Below are positions 16,955 through 25,564 of a DNA stretch of 64,000 nt, one piece after another. The position numbers and the translations under genes were made by a program. The stretch comes from Bacteroidaceae bacterium. GTDB lineage: Bacteria; Bacteroidota; Bacteroidia; Bacteroidales; Bacteroidaceae. The stretch is from assembly GCA_017622815.1 (NCBI GenBank), contig JAGAQH010000001.1, positions 17,801 through 81,800 on the forward strand, written 5' to 3'. Each line of letters begins with the position of its first letter. Within the stretch, counting starts at the first letter, position 1. A model generated the notes under the pieces. That model had not been told where the DNA came from and searched no databases. It worked only from the letters and a program-made list of their open reading frames with translations.

Positions 16955-17881
16955 TTAGAACTTGTTGCAACGCTCAAAGAAACCTATTGCCTCCAGTTCG
17001 GCACGCATGGCATCCTCTTCCTCCTGGGTAAGGTTCTGGAAGGGGGTGCGGTTGGGACCGAGGTCGAGACCGATGAGTTTCATTATGCGCTTGCCACCCA
17101 CGATGTTGCCACGGAAATGGCAGATGACGTTGATAACCTCCTGAGAGAAGTTCTGCAACTCGCGTGCCTTCTCCAGGTCGCCCTGCTTCCAGGCATCAAT
17201 GATGCCCACGAGGTTGACACCGTTGTAGTTGGTGGTTCCGCCTATGCCGCCCTGTGCACCGCCCATGGCCAGCGAGGGCAGGATGGTCTCGTCCTGACCG
17301 TGAAGCATGTCAAACTTGCCACCGGCATAGAGACGGCACTGGTTGTATTCATAGATGCTCTCGTAGGTGTACTTGATACCGGCAAAGTTGGGTATGCGTC
17401 CGTCCACGGCCTCCAGCAACTTCACCATGGGCAGGAATGCACCGTTGAAGGCAGGGATGTGGTAGTAGTAGAACGGCAGGTCGGGAGCGCCGGCGGCTAT
17501 CTCCTCGCAGTATTTTACCAGTTCCTCTATACGTCCGATCTTTGGGAATGGAGGTGCCATGGCACCAATGCCCCATGCACCTATCTTCTGGGCGTGCTCG
17601 GCAAGCATGCGTGAGTTGCGCACACAACATGAGCCTACATGAACGATTACCTTGAATTCACATGGCAATGCCTTGGCAGCCTCCACCCAAGCCTCGGCCA
17701 GGCGCATGCGCTCGTCCTCGGTGAGCATGTAGCCCTCGCCGCTGCTACCGTTGATGAAAACACCCTGCATACCGTTCTTCTGCAACATGGCGGCATATGC
17801 GGGAATGGGTTCCAGGTTCACGTCTCCGTTGGCGTAGAACGGAGTGAATGGGGCATCGATAAGTCCGATTATCTTTTCCAT
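16955..17881 (-). CDS. nanL: N-acetylneuraminate lyase (DHDPS/NAL family)
   Basis: 308-residue TIM-barrel aldolase that splits N-acetylneuraminate to ManNAc and pyruvate. Visible sites: GSSGEGYML (carboxylate-binding GSxGE loop), YYYHIPAF (catalytic Tyr) and AGIKYTY with the Schiff-base lysine. YHIP and GIKYT are typical of lyases of the sialic-acid branch rather than lysine biosynthesis. The next gene, 16 bp away, is the sialate mutarotase-symporter, and an AGE epimerase follows. This reproduces the Bacteroides nanL-nanE-nanT logic, with gene order lyase, transporter, epimerase. Confidence 0.93.
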   Translation of the reverse strand: MEKIIGLIDAPFTPFYANGDVNLEPIPAYAAMLQKNGMQGVFINGSSGEGYMLTEDERMRLAEAWVEAAKALPCEFKVIVHVGSCCVRNSRMLAEHAQKIGAWGIGAMAPPFPKIGRIEELVKYCEEIAAGAPDLPFYYYHIPAFNGAFLPMVKLLEAVDGRIPNFAGIKYTYESIYEYNQCRLYAGGKFDMLHGQDETILPSLAMGGAQGGIGGTTNYNGVNLVGIIDAWKQGDLEKARELQNFSQEVINVICHFRGNIVGGKRIMKLIGLDLGPNRTPFQNLTQEEEDAMRAELEAIGFFERCNKF

Positions 17882-17915
17882 AATATCTGATGTTTTATGT
17901 TGTTTATAATGTTAG

Positions 17916-18025
17916 GGGAGAGGATGGGAGAGGATGGGAGAGGATGGGAGAGGATATGAGAGGATGGAAGAGGATTTCCTCTTTATCCTCTTGCTTCCTC
18001 TTGCTTCCTCTTGTATCCTCTTGTA
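17916..18025. repeat. Two facing 10-bp minisatellites forming a long hairpin
   Basis: Six 10-bp units GGGAGAGGAT (two slightly degenerate) at 17916-17975 are followed by five units TCCTCTTG(C/T)(T/A) at 17977-18025. The core AGAGGAT of the first array is complementary to the ATCCTCT core of the second, with the same 10-bp phase. The arrays fill the gap between the GH95 stop and the lyase gene start. Confidence 0.9.
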
Positions 18026-18027
18026 TC

Positions 18028-20496
18028 CTATAACTCTATCTCGTAGGTCTCTCCCACCTTGGTCTTCTTGATGACGATGGTGTTCTGGTCCTTCTTCTGG
18101 AGCTTCACCTTCTTGCCGACAGAGTTGCGTACGGTCTTGCCTGCAATGCCGGGATACTTGATATAGAGGGGCTGGCCGGCATGGCTCTCAACCTTTACCT
18201 TGGTGAGGTTGCCGTCCTTCCAGTCCTGGTCAACGGTGAAGTTGCCCACGGCCTTCAAACCGTGTACATGTCCCTCGGCCTTCCATGTGGAGGGCATGGC
18301 GGGCAGCAGTTGCAGGGTGTCAGTGTGGCTCTGCAGGAGCATCTCGGCTATACCGGCGCAACAACCGAAGTTACCGTCAATCTGGAAAGGAGCATGTGCG
18401 TCGTAGAGGTTGTAGTACACACCGCCGGCATACTGGTTCAGGCCATAGTCGGTGGAATGGCGCAGGGCATTCTTCAGGATGAGGTGGGCATGGTCGCCGT
18501 CCAATGCACGTGCCCAAAGGTTCACCTTCCAACCCATGCTCCAACCGGTAGCGGCATCGCCACGCAACTTCAATGAGTTGACGGCAGGCTGGAAGTAGGG
18601 ACTTGTGGGTGCTATCTGTGTGAGGGGATAGAGTGCCATCAGGTGGCTCATGTGACGGTGGTCGGGATCGTCGCTCACGTGGTAGGGGCTGTACTTCCAT
18701 TCGCGCAGGATGATGTCGCCCTTGTTTATGCCGTTGCGGCCGTCCACCCAAGCGCGGTGCTTGTCGGTGCGTGCATCATATACCTCGGTGTGCAGGCCCT
18801 TGTCGGTCTTGGCAAGATAGTCCTTCAACTTGGCCACATCCTCCTTGGTGAGGCCTGTCACCTTGCTGCCCAGGATATTCTGTGCCTCGTCCACGCTCAT
18901 CAGCAGATAGTGTATCAACTGCTGTGCGTGTGCGGTACCGTCCTCCTTGGGATGCGAGTTCTGCTCTGCACTGTACTCGTCGGGAGCCTCGTATGTTCCG
19001 TCCTGAGCCACCTTCATACGCTCGAACCAGAACTGTGCACAAGACCACATGGCAGGGAAAGCCTTGGCAAGGAAAGCCTTGTCCAGAGTGTAGCGGTAGT
19101 GCTGCCACAGGTGTGAGCAGTACCAGGCATTGGCCACGAAATAGTTGGTGCCCCAGATGCTCATGCCACCGAACAGGCTGCTCTCCGTGAAGACGGTCCA
19201 ACCGTTTTCCACACCGGCATACTTTCTGGCGGCCTTCTGCCAGTTCTCGTCACCGGCATTCTGGATGATGTAATCCAGCAGGGGCAGATGCAGTTCGCTC
19301 AGGTTGGTAGGCTCGGTGGGCCAGTAGTTCATCTGTATGTTGATGTTGGTATGCACGTCGGAGTTCCAGGGGGCATTGCTCATATTGTTCCAGATGCCCT
19401 GCAGGTTGTTGGGAGCCAGAAGTTCGCGGTTGCTGGAGATAGCCAGATAGCGGCCGTAGTAGAAATACAACTGCTCCAGGAAACGTGCCTCGGGATTGTT
19501 GAGGTCCTTCAGCGTGCTGTAGTGGTCGATGAGTTCGTTGGTGGGACGGTTGCTCTTGGCATTCAGATCCAGAGACACACGGCCTGTGTAGGACAGGAAA
19601 TTGGCAACGTGGTCCTTCTGTATGTTGGGGAAGCCCTTCTTGCAGGCAGCATCCACACGCGCCATCATCTCCTTGCCCAGGTCGTCAATGGAAACACCTG
19701 TGGTACGGCTCTTGGCATTGGGGGCAAAGTCCGTGCCGGCAGCCATGTACATCACCACCTCACTGGCACCGACAACCTCTATGCCGTTCTTTCTGGCCAA
19801 CACATGTCCTCCGCCTATGGGCACGACACGCATAGTAGCCTGATAGGCCACTGTCTCCAACTGACCGTGGAAGTTGGCATAGGGCAGGCTACCTGCATCT
19901 GTGGCATAAACCACGGGGCTGGCATTGATGTCCTTGCCGGGAGCGAAGGAGAAGAGCAGGTGCAACTTCTTCTTGCCGGAAGCCTGATAGCGTGCCACCA
20001 TCACCTTGTCGGGATTGCTGACAAAATATGTGCGGTCGTAGGCAGTCATGTATTCCGCGCTGGTGCAATGCACACGGCCGATGCCTTCCTGCAGGTCCAG
20101 GCTGCGGACATAGTCCTTCACCTCGCCGTCCTTGCCGGGCAGGAACACTCCGCTGAGGTCCTCCACAAAGATGCTGCCGAAGTTCTTGTACTGGCCATAG
20201 CCACCACCAAAACCCTGCATGTCGCTGGGTTTACCCGTCCAGAGGGTCTTCTCGTTGAACTGGATTTCATCCTTGTTCAGGCCTCCGAACAGGCTACCGC
20301 CCAACTGACCGTTACCGATGGGCAGAGAATACTCCATCCATACGTTCTTCACACCGGTAGCCGTAGAGGGCACGTCGTACCAAAGGGTCATTGGGTTTCT
20401 GGGGGTAAAATCCTCGGCACTTGCCGAAAGTCCCGCAATCAAAGCCATGCCCACGGCACATGCTCTGAGACCTTTCTTCATAGAAAATCTTTTCAT
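18028..20496 (-). CDS. GH95 family alpha-L-fucosidase (or alpha-L-galactosidase)
   Basis: 822 residues with a signal peptide (MKKGLRACAVGMALIAGLSASA; the first Met may be at 20496 or five codons later). GH95 features: LWYDVPSTATG, WMEYSLPIGNGQLGGSLFGG near the N-terminus, LQGIWNNMSNAPWNSDVHTN, then INIQMNYWPTEPTNLSELH, HMSHLMALYPLTQIAPTSP and FQIDGNFGCCAGIAEMLLQS. These enzymes remove alpha-1,2-linked fucose from host glycans by inversion. The gene is first in the same-strand block with sialate lyase, symporter and epimerase. This suggests uncapping of mucin-type glycans followed by sialic-acid use. A structured repeat separates it from the lyase gene. Confidence 0.92.
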   Translation of the reverse strand: MKRFSMKKGLRACAVGMALIAGLSASAEDFTPRNPMTLWYDVPSTATGVKNVWMEYSLPIGNGQLGGSLFGGLNKDEIQFNEKTLWTGKPSDMQGFGGGYGQYKNFGSIFVEDLSGVFLPGKDGEVKDYVRSLDLQEGIGRVHCTSAEYMTAYDRTYFVSNPDKVMVARYQASGKKKLHLLFSFAPGKDINASPVVYATDAGSLPYANFHGQLETVAYQATMRVVPIGGGHVLARKNGIEVVGASEVVMYMAAGTDFAPNAKSRTTGVSIDDLGKEMMARVDAACKKGFPNIQKDHVANFLSYTGRVSLDLNAKSNRPTNELIDHYSTLKDLNNPEARFLEQLYFYYGRYLAISSNRELLAPNNLQGIWNNMSNAPWNSDVHTNINIQMNYWPTEPTNLSELHLPLLDYIIQNAGDENWQKAARKYAGVENGWTVFTESSLFGGMSIWGTNYFVANAWYCSHLWQHYRYTLDKAFLAKAFPAMWSCAQFWFERMKVAQDGTYEAPDEYSAEQNSHPKEDGTAHAQQLIHYLLMSVDEAQNILGSKVTGLTKEDVAKLKDYLAKTDKGLHTEVYDARTDKHRAWVDGRNGINKGDIILREWKYSPYHVSDDPDHRHMSHLMALYPLTQIAPTSPYFQPAVNSLKLRGDAATGWSMGWKVNLWARALDGDHAHLILKNALRHSTDYGLNQYAGGVYYNLYDAHAPFQIDGNFGCCAGIAEMLLQSHTDTLQLLPAMPSTWKAEGHVHGLKAVGNFTVDQDWKDGNLTKVKVESHAGQPLYIKYPGIAGKTVRNSVGKKVKLQKKDQNTIVIKKTKVGETYEIEL

Positions 20497-20568
20497 TTTA
20501 GGGTATAAGTTAGTTTGGTTATTATTGTTCTATGTATAAGGGAGGTGCAGAATGCACAAAACCACGCG

Positions 20569-20600
20569 TAAAGATATAAAAATATGTTCTCCCCGACAAT
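20569..20600 (-). promoter_or_regulatory. Probable promoter of the fucosidase/sialic-acid block
   Basis: On the minus strand ATTG, 20 bp, TATCTTTA, about 70 bp before the GH95 start. One mismatch in the -7 box and one in the -33 box relative to TTTG-N19/21-TAnnTTTG. Confidence 0.4.
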
Positions 20601-20648
20601 GTCATATATAAAAAGCACTCTTTTCGGTGCAAAAAAGTGGCCGAAAGC

Positions 20649-20679
20649 TTTGTTAATTCCCACTTTTATCATACCTTTG
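20649..20679 (+). promoter_or_regulatory. Consensus promoter of tRNA-Thr
   Basis: TTTG (20649-20652), 19 bp, TACCTTTG (20672-20679): a complete match to the Bacteroidota vegetative promoter, ending 11 bp before the tRNA. Confidence 0.9.
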
Positions 20680-20690
20680 CACCCGATTTC

Positions 20691-20762
<72 letters not shown>

Positions 20763-20773
20763 CAGAAACAATG

Positions 20774-20812
20774 ACGGAGACACCTTTTCATCTGGGTGTC
20801 TCCGTTTTCTTT
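20774..20812 (+). terminator. Terminator of tRNA-Thr
   Basis: 11-bp stem ACGGAGACACC / GGTGTCTCCGT, loop of 10 nt, followed by TTTCTTTTCC. Confidence 0.88.
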
Positions 20813-20888
20813 TCCGGACTCCACGGTCTTGAGACCGGAGGACGGCATTATGGTTCAAACGGACATGAAAACGGTTCCCATTGAGGAC

Positions 20889-20985
20889 AGGGACGAGTCA
20901 CCGAGGGTGACAAGGGCGAGTCACCGAGGGTGACAGGGGCGAGTTGTCAGGGAGGACAAAATGTGTTGTCTGAGACAAGGGCAAG
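20889..20985. repeat. Cluster of four tandem mini-hairpins
   Basis: Units of about 22-24 bp, each with a small stem-loop: GTCACC-GAG-GGTGAC (20897-20911 and 20920-20934), TTGTC-AGGGAG-GACAA (20944-20959) and TTGTC-TGA-GACAA (20966-20978), joined by GGGCGA-type spacers. The stems differ in sequence but remain paired. A related cluster lies at 38961-39072. Confidence 0.75.
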
Positions 20986-21014
20986 ACAGCCTCATCACAT
21001 ACCTTTGCCGATGA

Positions 21015-21572
21015 CTACATAGTATGCTCCCAAAGTATCTTGCAACCGATGGCAATGAGGACGAGGCCACCCACAAATTCGGCCTTCGTGCGGAATCTGG
21101 TGCCGAAGAAACGTCCCAGATACACTCCGGCAAAGGAAAACACCATGGTGGTAAAGCCTATTATAAGCACAGGCATCCATATCCTCATGCTCAGGAAGGC
21201 AAAGGACACGCCTATGGCCAGGGCATCTATGCTGGTGGCTATGGCCAGGGGGAGCATCACCCGGTATGTAAAGCCGGAAGAAACAGGGGCTTCGTCTTCC
21301 TTACTCAGGGAAGAGCGCAGCATGTTTATGCCAATAAGTGTGAGCAGTGTCCATGCTATCCAATGGTCCCATTCGGCCACAAAGGAAGAGAAACCTATGC
21401 CCAGGGAATAGCCTATCAGGGGCATCAATGCCTGAAAACCGCCGAACCACAGGCCTGCCTGCAGGGCATGCCTCATCTTCATCTGCCTGGCAGATATTCC
21501 CTTGGCCACGGATACGGCAAAGGCATCCATGGAAACGCCTATGGCTATCAACAATACTTCTACTATTCCCAT
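21015..21572 (-). CDS. mntP: Manganese efflux pump MntP
   Basis: The start at 21572 gives 185 residues beginning MGIVEVLLIAIGVSMDAFAV; a frame reaching 21647 adds an unlikely charged leader. Six TM helices with the two MntP signature repeats: GVSMDAFAVSVAKGI and ATSIDALAIGVSFA, whose Asp residues bind Mn2+. It exports excess manganese. A -7 box (TATCTTTG, 21581-21588) lies only 8 nt from the ATG. No yybP-ykoY-type riboswitch can be placed in the short leader. It is convergent with the tRNA across the mini-hairpin cluster. Confidence 0.95.
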   Translation of the reverse strand: MGIVEVLLIAIGVSMDAFAVSVAKGISARQMKMRHALQAGLWFGGFQALMPLIGYSLGIGFSSFVAEWDHWIAWTLLTLIGINMLRSSLSKEDEAPVSSGFTYRVMLPLAIATSIDALAIGVSFAFLSMRIWMPVLIIGFTTMVFSFAGVYLGRFFGTRFRTKAEFVGGLVLIAIGCKILWEHTM

Positions 21573-21580
21573 TACGTTTG

Positions 21581-21588
21581 CAAAGATA
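21581..21588 (-). promoter_or_regulatory. -7 box (TATCTTTG) just before mntP
   Basis: Perfect -7 box, 8 nt from the ATG at 21572, which implies a very short or absent 5' leader. No TTTG at the ideal -33 distance. Confidence 0.5.
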
Positions 21589-21806
21589 GGCTTTTTTCGT
21601 TGCATTACCACAGGGCATGGCAAAGTATTCTCTGATTTGCCGGCCAAATGATGTTTTTACACCTCATCTTGCATTGAGTGCCATTGGGGGGGAGACAAGC
21701 GTTAACTACTAAGAATTCACGGCTTATTACTAATAACGAACGTTAAAAAACGGTGTCGTCCACGGGTTCTTTTCTTCTTTTTCTCGCACGGAAAACGTGA
21801 AGTGTC

Positions 21807-21814
21807 TAAATTTG
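21807..21814 (+). promoter_or_regulatory. -7 box (TAAATTTG) for the BlaI/BlaR1-like pair
   Basis: TAAATTTG matches TAnnTTTG and lies 14 bp before the ATG at 21829. No clear -33 box. BlaI-type repressors usually bind their own promoter, so this is the likely control point. Confidence 0.45.
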
Positions 21815-21828
21815 CGGTGTCAAAACCA

Positions 21829-22260
21829 ATGAAGGATATGAAGAAGAGAAATGACCTGCGCCCTCTGACAAAAGCCGAAATGGAGGTTATGAACGTGCTA
21901 TGGGATGCCACGGAGGCGCTTACGATACACGAGATAATAGAGCGATATCCGGAGCCCCGTCCTGCATACACCACCATTGCCACCTTCCTGAAAATCATAG
22001 AGGCAAAGGGATATGTGGAGCACTTCAAAAAGGAGGGGAGTAAACGTTGCTTCGTCTTTTCACCCATATTCACACGCGAGAAATATATCGCCAATGTAAT
22101 GGACGACGTCAAGGACTCGCTCTTTGGTAATTCCACCAAGAAACTCTTCTCTTTCCTCATCCGCACTGAGGACATCACGGACGAGGAACTGATGGAAATC
22201 ATGCAAATGGTGAGGATGTCCCCTATGAAGGGCATGGACACTCTTTCCGATGACTTGTAA
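21829..22260 (+). CDS. BlaI/MecI/CopY-family transcriptional repressor
   Basis: The start at 21829 gives 143 residues. A winged helix (LTKAEMEVMNVLWDATEALT, then IHEIIERYPEPRPAYTTIAT) is followed by the typical dimerisation/cleavage region (CFVFSPIFTREKYIANVMDD). The protein represses its operon until cleaved or released by the partner sensor. The partner is encoded 18 bp downstream. In Bacteroidota such pairs are abundant and mostly not linked to beta-lactamase genes; none is seen here, so the regulon is unknown. Confidence 0.93.
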   Translation: MKDMKKRNDLRPLTKAEMEVMNVLWDATEALTIHEIIERYPEPRPAYTTIATFLKIIEAKGYVEHFKKEGSKRCFVFSPIFTREKYIANVMDDVKDSLFGNSTKKLFSFLIRTEDITDEELMEIMQMVRMSPMKGMDTLSDDL

Positions 22261-22278
22261 TATATATTCCAATGGCTT

Positions 22279-23961
22279 ATGATATACTTCCTGCTGAAAT
22301 CCGCCATACTGTTGTCCGTGCTATACGGATGCTTCTTCGTACTCCTGAGTCGCGAGACCTTCCATAGGTTCAACCGTGGAGTACTGCTTGCCATACTCGT
22401 TTCCTCACTGGTGCTGCCTGCTTGGCAAATCACGCTGGACAGGTCGCTCCTTGTGCCCGAATGGGTGCTTCATCCCGATGACACACGCATCACGGAAACC
22501 GAGAACAACATAGCCGAGGCACAGGCACGGACGCCTGGAAGCACAGAGGAAAGGCATCGTCCCCACATAGCACCAGACAACAGAGAACACATCGGACATG
22601 TCCCCGCCTCCTCAAAACCATTCCCGTGGGATGCCGTCCTTTATACTTTGTATTTTATGGGGATAGCATGGCATTTTTTCTCCGTTCTCAGGCAGATACT
22701 GGCTTTCCGCCACGACATTCGGCACGGCATAAAGACAAGGGACAAATACGGCAACACTATAATCATACGCGGAGGCAACTTCGCACCATATAGTTTCTTC
22801 CGCCACATAGTGATGAGCGCCAAGGATTACGAAAACTCACGCCATCCCATCCTCACGCACGAACAGGCACACATCCGTTTGGGACATTCATGGGACATAC
22901 TCCTGCTGGAGAGCATATGCACCCTACAATGGTTCAACCCTCTCGTATGGATGCTGGCACGCGACCTCAGAGCCGTACACGAGTATGAGGCAGACAAGGC
23001 GGTACTGGATTTAGGCATCGATGCAACGAGATACCAACAATTATTGGTGATAAAGGCATTTGGCACACGTCTGCAGAGTGTGACAAACAGTCTGAGTCAC
23101 GGTTCGCTAAAAGACAGAATCATTATGATGAAGAAGACTAAATCATCAGGCCTGCTCATGCTCAAAGGCCTGTTCCTACCGCTATTCATGGGTATAGCCG
23201 TTATTGCATTCGCCAAGCCAAAGACGGAAGAGGCAAACCTGCCGGGCATGCCTGGCGAAGGCAATGCCGTGCAAGGTGTTCACGCCATGCCAAGCATGGC
23301 AGACGAGGAGAAAAGCAAAGAACAGAAAATGGTTACCGCATGGTTTCTAACAGATGAACAGAAGAAACATCCCATCATGAAAAAGTATGGAGATTTTTAC
23401 AGGGTATCATGGACAAAAGGAGCATGGATAGAAGCCTGGGGGAAATCGTTTGTTGAAGACAGACCAAAGTCAGAATACCCCTTTACAATTCCTGCCAAGA
23501 AAACAAAGATGCTTCTCGACGGAGTGGAGTTCAATCTTCACAATGTACCCGACCTTCCTGCCTCTGCCCTTAAGAAGATAGAACAGAGTAAAGAGGGAGA
23601 AACAGTTGTGATAAACCTCATCACCAAACCCGTTGAGATACCTGCCGGCATTCATGGAAGTGTGAACCCTCAGTTGACCATACTCCTTACCGGCACACCT
23701 CCCAAAGACGCCTCGTTCCGCGTCAGCATCTTTCAAAGCCAAGGCATAAAGGAGACCTTCGACCACAAGCAATACGAGTATATTTCATGGACTCAGAAAT
23801 CATATAACATCAAGAACCTGTTGAAGGACATTTCCTACAGGAAGGACCACCAGATACGCATCAACGTTTGCCATGGTGTCCCCCAGGAGCACATAAATCG
23901 CCTAACCGCCATGCTCAAGGAATGTGGTCTCACGAACTATGAGTTTGTGCACGAGAAATAA
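22279..23961 (+). CDS. BlaR1-like M56 family membrane metallopeptidase
   Basis: 560 residues. TM helices at about 3-24, 31-50, 117-140 and 292-313; the zinc protease motif HEQAH at 194-198 with the distal EYEAD at 235-239. The protein should sense a signal through its exported C-terminal region (about 315-560) and cleave the BlaI-like repressor encoded just upstream. The C-terminal part is not a penicillin-binding domain: no SxxK motif is visible, and it reads as a beta-rich Bacteroidota-specific module ending in a secretin/TonB-C-like stretch (ITLL...RVSIFQSQG, INVCHGVPQEHINRL). The ligand is unknown. Confidence 0.9.
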   Translation: MIYFLLKSAILLSVLYGCFFVLLSRETFHRFNRGVLLAILVSSLVLPAWQITLDRSLLVPEWVLHPDDTRITETENNIAEAQARTPGSTEERHRPHIAPDNREHIGHVPASSKPFPWDAVLYTLYFMGIAWHFFSVLRQILAFRHDIRHGIKTRDKYGNTIIIRGGNFAPYSFFRHIVMSAKDYENSRHPILTHEQAHIRLGHSWDILLLESICTLQWFNPLVWMLARDLRAVHEYEADKAVLDLGIDATRYQQLLVIKAFGTRLQSVTNSLSHGSLKDRIIMMKKTKSSGLLMLKGLFLPLFMGIAVIAFAKPKTEEANLPGMPGEGNAVQGVHAMPSMADEEKSKEQKMVTAWFLTDEQKKHPIMKKYGDFYRVSWTKGAWIEAWGKSFVEDRPKSEYPFTIPAKKTKMLLDGVEFNLHNVPDLPASALKKIEQSKEGETVVINLITKPVEIPAGIHGSVNPQLTILLTGTPPKDASFRVSIFQSQGIKETFDHKQYEYISWTQKSYNIKNLLKDISYRKDHQIRINVCHGVPQEHINRLTAMLKECGLTNYEFVHEK

Positions 23962-24393
23962 AGATTTCAGCATTGCTTAGCAGGCAAATCCCCGACATAG
24001 AAACCCTCGTACATGCTCGGTAACGGTTGCTTTTTGTTGTACTATCAACAAAGCCCTGTTGTCGTATCAACAAAGTTCTGTTGATACGACAACAAAAGTT
24101 TACCGTTACTATGGCCATCTTATATTAACCTCAGCAGAAACCTCTATGCCTCATTATCTGGAAGGCTATGATGACAAAGGTGATTATAAAGAATTCAATT
24201 GTCTTATTCCTGTAAGAGAATTGGCAATGATTAGCCCCCAAATGTTTAATTACAGTACCAACTCAATGTCAATATACTGACACTGGAGTTTCAGTACATT
24301 GGTACTGGAGTTTCAATATACTAAAACTACGATGAAACTGAGGTGTTCTGAAATTAGAGGTTCTTCTTCAACGAAATTGAGTAATAACTTTGA
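23962..24393. other. 432-bp intergenic region with strong secondary structure
   Basis: No gene can be supported. A short frame from ATG 24146 (MPHYLEGYDDKGDYKEF) has no family look and may be a remnant. The region holds the 16-bp stem at 24057-24094 and, near 24275-24330, two copies of TACTGGAGTTTCA-like sequence (ACACTGGAGTTTCAGTA and TACTGGAGTTTCAATA). Confidence 0.5.
24057..24094. repeat. Perfect 16-bp inverted repeat
   Basis: TGTTGTCGTATCAACA, loop AAGTTC, TGTTGATACGACAACA. A smaller hairpin TTTGTTG-TACTAT-CAACAAA lies just upstream and shares the TATCAACAAAG core. The sequence CGGTAA (24018) also pairs with TTACCG (24101), enclosing both. The lack of a T-tract argues against a simple terminator. 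Confidence 0.8.
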
Positions 24394-25332
24394 TTAGTCT
24401 TTCAAAGCTTTCCTTATCTCATTCTTATAATATTGGACAACATGTTCACCAAACCCCATGCTACGATAAACACAAATTCCATTCCTGTCATATATAAAAC
24501 TCTGCGGTATACCACTATGCTCCTCTATAGAAGGCAATCTGTCCCAATACTCCTTGTCCATTCGCAGATGATATCCCTTCATGCATGATATTTTCTTTTT
24601 CCACAACTCTTCAGGGCTGGTTGTGTTGGTAAGATATACAAATACCACGTCTTCATCCTTAAGTTCCTCCTTGACAGGTCCCATCGCATTGATTAGCTGT
24701 ACACATGGGCCACACCATGTTGCCCATAGGTCAATAAAGACAACCTTGCCAGGGAACCTCTCTACAATACTTTCAAAGAGCTTGTCCGGTGTCACATTTG
24801 GCATAGGAATAACACTTGCCTTGTTTTCTACAACCGCAGATTTGATAAGGCTTATGTCCTGAATGTCGTTGGAGAAATCAAACGATGTTGCCGTTTCAGG
24901 CAACGGTTCAAAGCAGAGTACCAAGGAATCCACCTGACTGGTACGCATATATATCTTTCCGTCTACAAAAGGCTCCTCCATTGGAACTAACCATTCTTCC
25001 GTACCATTTTGTGTCTGAACAGGCAGTTTCCTGTCTTCCGTGTAAATGATTCCATCACCATCAGTACTTATACGCCTACCGCACCTAAACGCATATTGTT
25101 TACCCTCAGACCTAAGCCACACCTTGGCTAATCCCCAAGGTTGACAAGAGCTGATGATACGCAAATGTACCACTGTTGCCGTGTCAGTCAAATCCACTCT
25201 GGTCACTTCAAACGGAGAATATTCATCCTTTTGGGGGTAATCAGGATTCAAGATTGTACGATTCTCTTTGGGAGCACATGCCACAAGGATAAGCAAGGGC
25301 AAGAAACAAAAAATAATTAGAATACGTTTCAT
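24394..25332 (-). CDS. TlpA/thioredoxin-like lipoprotein
   Basis: 312 residues. Lipoprotein signal MKRILIIFCFLPLLILVAC, an N-terminal beta-rich domain (about 30-170) and a C-terminal thioredoxin fold with the redox motif WATWCGPC and the cis-Pro loop SGIPQSFIYD. It should act as a thiol-disulfide reductase on the outer face of the cytoplasmic membrane or in the periplasm. Proteins of this type are very common in Bacteroidota. The next gene upstream on the same strand is a membrane-anchored HTH regulator, 232 bp away. Confidence 0.88.
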   Translation of the reverse strand: MKRILIIFCFLPLLILVACAPKENRTILNPDYPQKDEYSPFEVTRVDLTDTATVVHLRIISSCQPWGLAKVWLRSEGKQYAFRCGRRISTDGDGIIYTEDRKLPVQTQNGTEEWLVPMEEPFVDGKIYMRTSQVDSLVLCFEPLPETATSFDFSNDIQDISLIKSAVVENKASVIPMPNVTPDKLFESIVERFPGKVVFIDLWATWCGPCVQLINAMGPVKEELKDEDVVFVYLTNTTSPEELWKKKISCMKGYHLRMDKEYWDRLPSIEEHSGIPQSFIYDRNGICVYRSMGFGEHVVQYYKNEIRKALKD

Positions 25333-25395
25333 GTTTTTCCTTATAAGTTTTTATTAATAACGAAAGCCTATTAAAGGACGCTTGGTTTCATGGCG

Positions 25396-25403
25396 CAAAA
25401 ATA
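25396..25403 (-). promoter_or_regulatory. -7 box (TATTTTTG) for the TlpA-like gene
   Basis: On the minus strand TATTTTTG matches TAnnTTTG, 63 bp before the ATG at 25332. No -33 box at the right distance. Confidence 0.4.
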
Positions 25404-25564
25404 CTGACTTTTAACATGACCGACTAAAAAGTATCCTTGCAATGTTCTTGCAATCAACTCATGGCATGCTTGCAACAACCTTGCAATAGCTCTAAATCGT
25501 TATTATACATGAAATAAGGATTACCTCCACCCATGAAAGCAATCCTTACTACATATTACTAAAT

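Noticed and set aside
17916-18025. Possible CRISPR or origin iterons
   Set aside because: Period is 10 bp with no spacers, and no replication gene is adjacent.
20889-20985. Possible CRISPR array
   Set aside because: Units are 22-24 bp with variable stems and no unique spacers of constant length; no cas gene nearby.
21573-21650. Manganese riboswitch (yybP-ykoY) before mntP
   Set aside because: A -7 box only 8 nt from the ATG leaves no leader for it, and no matching structure was seen.
21829-23961. Beta-lactam resistance locus
   Set aside because: The BlaI/BlaR1-like pair lacks a beta-lactamase or PBP2a gene, and the sensor has no penicillin-binding domain.
24059-24280. 73-codon frame from GTG inside the 16-bp inverted repeat
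   Set aside because: Starts in a hairpin, has no recognisable domain, and runs through short repeats.
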